Assembly: GCA_039182515.1 (NCBI GenBank)
Contig: JBCDCE010000037.1
Location: 1-37,010 of the forward strand
Origin: JBCDCE01 sp039182515
GTDB taxonomy: Bacteria; Pseudomonadota; Alphaproteobacteria; Rhodobacterales; Rhodobacteraceae
DNA length: 37,010 nt
Direction of reading: 5' to 3'
A program made the translations under genes and the position numbers. A model generated the notes under the pieces. The model was not told the origin of the DNA. It saw only the letters and a program-made list of their open reading frames with translations, and made no database searches. Positions 33,383-37,010 of the stretch are shown here, piece after piece. Position 1 is the stretch's first letter, and each line of letters opens with the position of its first letter.

Positions 33383-34050
33383 AAGCCGTTACCTTTGCGA
33401 GCAAACCACTCACTTGCCAGAAGCGCTCCGAGCGCAAAAGCAACGGATACCAGACACAATACCAGTATTTCCCGCTCGCCTCCTGGGATCTGCATCAAAT
33501 CGAAAATGGCGGAGGGTATGGTCTGCGTTTGGCCTGGAATATTTGCTGCAAGAGTAATCGTTGCGCCAAATTCGCCGATCGACTTCGCAAAGCCCAGAAT
33601 TGCTGCCGTAATCACACCCGGCCTTAGAAGTGGCCATGTGATTGTACGGAACTGCTCTACAGGCGATGCGCCCAACGTTGCAGCCACATGGGTTAAGCCC
33701 AGCGGTAAGGTTTCCCACGCCAGTTGCAAAGCCCGCACCATTAACGGAATCGCCATAACCGTGGAGGCAACCACAGCCCCCTTCCAGTTGAACGCGATCG
33801 CAACACCAAGGTATTTCAAGGAACCACCGAGGACGCTATTCGGCCCCAACATGAGCAAAAGAACATATCCGGTCACCACCGGCGGCAACACCAATGGCAG
33901 CAGCGCCAGAATACTTAAAGCCTTTGCAGCCGGTCTTGGAAGAACCCGGCACAGCCAAACGATTCCGAAAGACGCCGGCAGCCCAATTGCGACACTAAAG
34001 ACCCCCACACGAAGGGATAAAAGGACGGCATCAACGGCTTCGGGCGACAT
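33379..34050 (-). CDS. modB: Molybdate ABC transporter permease ModB
   Basis: This inner-membrane permease of about 223 residues has five predicted helices, for example VGVFSVAIGLPASFGIVWL and ALSILALLPLVLPPVVTGYVLLL, and the EAA loop THVAATLGASPVEQFRTITWPLL. The sequence SIGEFGATITLAANIPGQTQTIP is diagnostic of ModB. The start is ATG at 34050, or TTG at 34056, which has a better-placed AGGG; the difference is two residues. It lies about 15 bp after modA and overlaps modC by four bases, so the three genes form one operon. Confidence 0.93.
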   Translation of the reverse strand: MSPEAVDAVLLSLRVGVFSVAIGLPASFGIVWLCRVLPRPAAKALSILALLPLVLPPVVTGYVLLLMLGPNSVLGGSLKYLGVAIAFNWKGAVVASTVMAIPLMVRALQLAWETLPLGLTHVAATLGASPVEQFRTITWPLLRPGVITAAILGFAKSIGEFGATITLAANIPGQTQTIPSAIFDLMQIPGGEREILVLCLVSVAFALGALLASEWFARKGNGL

Positions 34051-34065
34051 GCCCAAGGGCTTACC

Positions 34066-34815
34066 CTACTCTTTTGCGGGCAGAAAGCCTAAGCTCAAAA
34101 ATACATCCCCCGCAGTCTCGGACGTTAGTTTGTCGATAAATGACTGAGTTTTTGGATCATCGTGCACAAGAGGTAATGCCGTATAGTCTATGGAACGATG
34201 GGCATCTTCAGGGAAAGCGAAAAGTGGTTGCAAACTGGGGTTCACCGCGAGATCTGAACTATAGACAATCCCAAATCGGGCCTGGCGAGCCGTCAAAACA
34301 GCGACGGACGCTTGTGCACTATGTGTTTCCAATAGATTTTTACTGACGCCTTGCCAGACCCCAAGCGATTGCAAAGCTTCCTTCGCGTATATTCCGACCG
34401 GAACGGATCGAGTCCGACCAACCACAACTCGCTCATCTGCAAGAAGATCAAAAGGAAATTGATCCTGCAATTCGTGATCAGAGTGGCTCGTGACAACATA
34501 CAGAGCGTTGGTCGCGAAATTTACAGCATCCCCCGCCAGTTTCTCTTGCAGCAGCTCCGCCCATCGCGTGTCTGCGGACAAAAACAAATCTGCTGGTGCA
34601 CCTAGCTGAATTTGGCGAGCAAGTTGAGACGAGCTTCCATAGGACACCAAAATCTCCACATTTGCGTCGAAAACAGCACGCCCTTTCAGAGCTTCAAGGA
34701 CTGGACGTAAACTTGATGCCGCAAAAACCAATAAGGTCTCAGATTTTGCCACCGTCGCACTGCTAACGAACATCGAAAACGCTGATACGAGCAACGAAAG
34801 AACACGCTTTTTCAT
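34066..34815 (-). CDS. modA: Molybdate-binding periplasmic protein ModA
   Basis: This 249-residue precursor captures molybdate (or tungstate) in the periplasm. A Sec signal peptide (MKKRVLSLLVSAFSMFVSSATVA) precedes the mature domain. Ligand-binding motifs FAASSL and YGSSSQLARQI supply the serine and main-chain contacts, and GAPADLFLSAD follows. Length fits the family. It is the first gene of modABC. The 141 bp upstream hold its promoter, in which I could not identify a convincing ModE/Mop-type operator. The nearest G-rich ribosome sequence (AAGGG) is only three bases from the ATG, which is closer than normal. Confidence 0.94.
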   Translation of the reverse strand: MKKRVLSLLVSAFSMFVSSATVAKSETLLVFAASSLRPVLEALKGRAVFDANVEILVSYGSSSQLARQIQLGAPADLFLSADTRWAELLQEKLAGDAVNFATNALYVVTSHSDHELQDQFPFDLLADERVVVGRTRSVPVGIYAKEALQSLGVWQGVSKNLLETHSAQASVAVLTARQARFGIVYSSDLAVNPSLQPLFAFPEDAHRSIDYTALPLVHDDPKTQSFIDKLTSETAGDVFLSLGFLPAKE

Positions 34816-34956
34816 GAGCCCTTAACTACAGGCCCTTGGTCCGAAGTCTCAAGCCTGATGGCCCGATAAGATCTTCAAAAGGCCTTCAAAACCCTAGATC
34901 TCCCTAAAAACTGGTCGAATTCCCCCACACAAATGAACGGCTATCGACTGAGTGGA

Positions 34957-36921
34957 CTAATTTTTCTTCGGTATATCGGTTTGGCCTAAGCGCGGATCAT
35001 AGGTCTGAATTTTCATTTCCAAAATCTGCAGCCCATCCTCAACCGAGCAGGATAAATCCTCGGTAAGAGACAGAACACGGGCCAATGGGCTCAACCTCCC
35101 TGAAGCTTCAGCATTCAGTTCTCGTGACGCCCTTTCGTATTCGGTACTGGTGATCATATCACCTGGGCATTGTGTTCTTATCACACAGTGACCCCGGTAG
35201 TGCTTAAAATCAAATTGCAGTCTCTCATTTTCATCCTGCCTGTCGCCAAAATGATCGAGGCACAAAAGGGCCAACAGCTCACTCGTCACTTCCGTGAGAC
35301 GCCGGCGGTTCGCATCGTCACCCGTTCGTTTGAAATGAGATCGGATCCAGCTCTCGAGGTTTTCTGCGGTATCTAAACTACGCACACCCACAAACCGCGA
35401 CCATCCTGCCGCCATGCGCTCACGAACATCCTCAGCATTGTCAAAATCAACGATACGCCCGGCTTCCAAAACGAGCAACTTATCGCATTTCTCTAACAAA
35501 ACGCGCTCATCCGTGACAATCACAACGCCGCGGCCTGATTTTACTTCTTGCTCCAGCAGACCTGCAAAAACAGATAGCATTTTCTCATCCAGGCCACTCT
35601 CGGGCTGGTCAAAGAGGTACAAGTGCGGCCCAATCGAAAAGATCCGCGCGAAAGACAATATTTTCTGAAAACGAGACGGCAACATCGTCGCGTCTTCCGA
35701 CGCCACAATTTCTTCCGCAGTCTGTGTCGAGAATACAAACTTCTCAAGGAGACCGAAGGCGCGGTCATCCGCTTGTCTTGGCCTGAAACACATCAAATTA
35801 TCTTGCCCCGACGCTGGTAACATAATGGGAACAGTCGGAACAAAACCGATCTCCGCAGCGCCTGCCTCTCTGTTTGGTTGCCAAATCAATTTCCCGTTTA
35901 AACTAACTGACCCTTCAACGTAAGCTTTGTTCAAGGCCATGGGAGAGATCAAAGCCTTCAGCAATAAAGACTTTCCAACACCCGCTTCTCCGACCACTCC
36001 CACCATTGAGCCTGCTGCAACGCTAAAAGTAATCGAATCCAAGAGTTTTCGCCCCTGCTCATCTTCGACACACAAACCTGAGACCCGCAGCCCTTCCTGC
36101 CAAACAGCTTTAGGCGTCTCGACATCGTAGGCTTCATTTTGGTCTTTGATTTTCAAGCCAGCTTGAGGAAACGGCTGCTCCTGAAGGAAGGTGACCCAAG
36201 AGAGAATTGAGCCAGTGCACCAAAATGAAAACATTGGGAGCACCACTACGGAACTCGGTGCGAGTTCCGCGTTCCAAACTAGCCAACTGGCCACACCACA
36301 GGTCAAACTGAAGCTCAAAAATGGCGCGACTCTTTGCACGCTGTCATTAAGCCAAAATACTTGTTTTTGGTCCTCCGCCAATATTCGACCAAACACGTCT
36401 CGCCCCGCGAGAACGCTCGTTGCTTCCTCAGGCGTAAAGCGCCACGCGCTTTCTCCCCAGTCCAACCATTTTGCGACGCAACGTAGAAAAATGAGCAACC
36501 CTGCACTCAGGAAGGTCACGCCTCCCAAAAGTGGGTGGAGGAACATGCACGCACATGCCCCCAAAGTTCCTAAGAGGGCATCCGTTCCTAATTGATGCGC
36601 CTTCACCGCATAAAGCTGCCTTTGCAGTATTTTTTTGTGTGCAGCGTCTAACAGAAAAAAAACAAAGAGTGGAACGCAACCTAGAAAAGTGACAGACGTC
36701 GCTAGATAGCCTTGCTCATTTTCGACCACCCAACTGAAGACGAAAAAAGTCGAGAAAATACTCAAAACAATTGCGGCTGCTTTGAGAAAAGAGAAAAGCA
36801 AGGAAACAGAGCGTAGTCCAAGATCCAATCTTCTCGAAGCCGTCGGAATTAGAAAATCGAGCTTGGGTAAGGCTCCAAGATTTTTGGAAGTGTTTTCAGC
36901 TAAAGTCAAACGAGTCACCAA
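34957..36921 (-). CDS. ABC-exporter-like membrane protein with degenerate ATPase domain and C-terminal extension
   Basis: This 654-residue protein has six predicted membrane helices between residues 39 and 247, then an ABC-like domain at about 270-500, then about 150 residues of unknown type. Walker A GEAGVGKS (311-318) is intact. Other motifs are altered: the LSGGQ position reads LPSRF (414-418), the glutamate after Walker B is Gln (LFDQP, Q439), and the H-loop His is Asp (VTDERV, D471). The D-loop SGLD remains. It probably binds ATP but hydrolyses it poorly alone, so it may need a partner or act as a sensor. The C-terminal part, with helix RRRLTEVTSELLALL followed by strands, recalls anti-sigma/GHKL folds only faintly. 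The apparent start is a GTG at 36921 without a clear ribosome site. Substrate unknown. Confidence 0.75.
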   Translation of the reverse strand: MVTRLTLAENTSKNLGALPKLDFLIPTASRRLDLGLRSVSLLFSFLKAAAIVLSIFSTFFVFSWVVENEQGYLATSVTFLGCVPLFVFFLLDAAHKKILQRQLYAVKAHQLGTDALLGTLGACACMFLHPLLGGVTFLSAGLLIFLRCVAKWLDWGESAWRFTPEEATSVLAGRDVFGRILAEDQKQVFWLNDSVQRVAPFLSFSLTCGVASWLVWNAELAPSSVVVLPMFSFWCTGSILSWVTFLQEQPFPQAGLKIKDQNEAYDVETPKAVWQEGLRVSGLCVEDEQGRKLLDSITFSVAAGSMVGVVGEAGVGKSLLLKALISPMALNKAYVEGSVSLNGKLIWQPNREAGAAEIGFVPTVPIMLPASGQDNLMCFRPRQADDRAFGLLEKFVFSTQTAEEIVASEDATMLPSRFQKILSFARIFSIGPHLYLFDQPESGLDEKMLSVFAGLLEQEVKSGRGVVIVTDERVLLEKCDKLLVLEAGRIVDFDNAEDVRERMAAGWSRFVGVRSLDTAENLESWIRSHFKRTGDDANRRRLTEVTSELLALLCLDHFGDRQDENERLQFDFKHYRGHCVIRTQCPGDMITSTEYERASRELNAEASGRLSPLARVLSLTEDLSCSVEDGLQILEMKIQTYDPRLGQTDIPKKN

Positions 36922-37010
36922 GGCTAAGAAACTTAGATTTTAAGGTACCTACTCTCACAACCCTAAAATTTTACTAAGCCAATAGATTGATTCTATTCGT
37001 ATTATTTTAA
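36922..37010. other. AT-rich upstream region of the degenerate ABC gene
   Basis: The last 89 bases are clearly AT-rich (for example TATTCGTATTATTTTAA) and contain no gene. They probably hold the promoter of the leftward ABC-like gene. No operator or terminator is recognisable, and the window ends here. Confidence 0.4.

Noticed and set aside
34816..34956. ModE-type operator or molybdenum-cofactor riboswitch before modA
   Set aside because: I could not find a convincing palindrome or conserved riboswitch core in these 141 bases; only short palindromes such as AAGGCCTT are present.

Overview
The window looks like chromosomal DNA of a marine alphaproteobacterium of the Rhodobacterales (Roseobacter group). 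This is inferred from an alphaproteobacterial LexA box (GTTC-N7-GTTC) upstream of recA, a CckA-type hybrid kinase next to recA and alaS, an RTX protein with a C-terminal Hint domain, and a Rhizobium/Roseobacter-style aglEFGAK alpha-glucoside operon. No species can be named from the sequence alone. I see no insertion sequence, prophage, integrase or CRISPR array.

Layout. (1) 162-5758: two divergent, paralogous dimethylglycine-dehydrogenase-like flavoproteins (FAD oxidoreductase plus GcvT-like folate domain). The right-hand one overlaps a MobA/MocA-like nucleotidyltransferase. (2) 5832-9243: a secreted RTX/Hint protein behind an unusually long, hairpin-rich and then AT-rich leader. (3) 9244-21471: mostly housekeeping genes, namely a membrane desaturase, tRNA-Leu(CAA), typA, alaS, recA, cckA, an rsmB-like methyltransferase and guaB. 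(4) 21560-32306: a two-armed sugar locus. Leftward runs aglE-F-G-A-K plus an HpcH/HpaI aldolase. Rightward runs a LacI-type regulator, a GH1 beta-glucosidase broken by one in-frame TAA, and glucokinase. The divergent promoters carry two identical palindromic operators. (5) 32303-34815: modABC molybdate importer. (6) 34957-36921: an ABC-exporter-like membrane protein whose nucleotide-binding domain has lost several catalytic motifs and which carries an extra C-terminal domain of unknown function.

How the genes fit together. The sugar locus would import alpha-glucosides (AglEFGK), hydrolyse them in the cytoplasm (AglA), phosphorylate the glucose (Glk), and perhaps cleave a 2-keto-3-deoxy acid (the aldolase). 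All of this would be under the LacI-type repressor, which probably also represses itself. The beta-glucosidase branch appears to be off in this strain unless the stop is read through or is a sequencing error. ModABC would supply molybdenum; the MocA-like protein about 27 kb away is a possible but unproven user. The two flavoproteins probably demethylate methylated amines of the glycine betaine/sarcosine type, passing one-carbon units to tetrahydrofolate.

The strongest candidates for new biology are the degenerate ABC protein with its C-terminal extension, the hairpin-rich leader of the RTX/Hint gene, the aldolase tied to the agl operon, and the twin operators about 16 helical turns apart.
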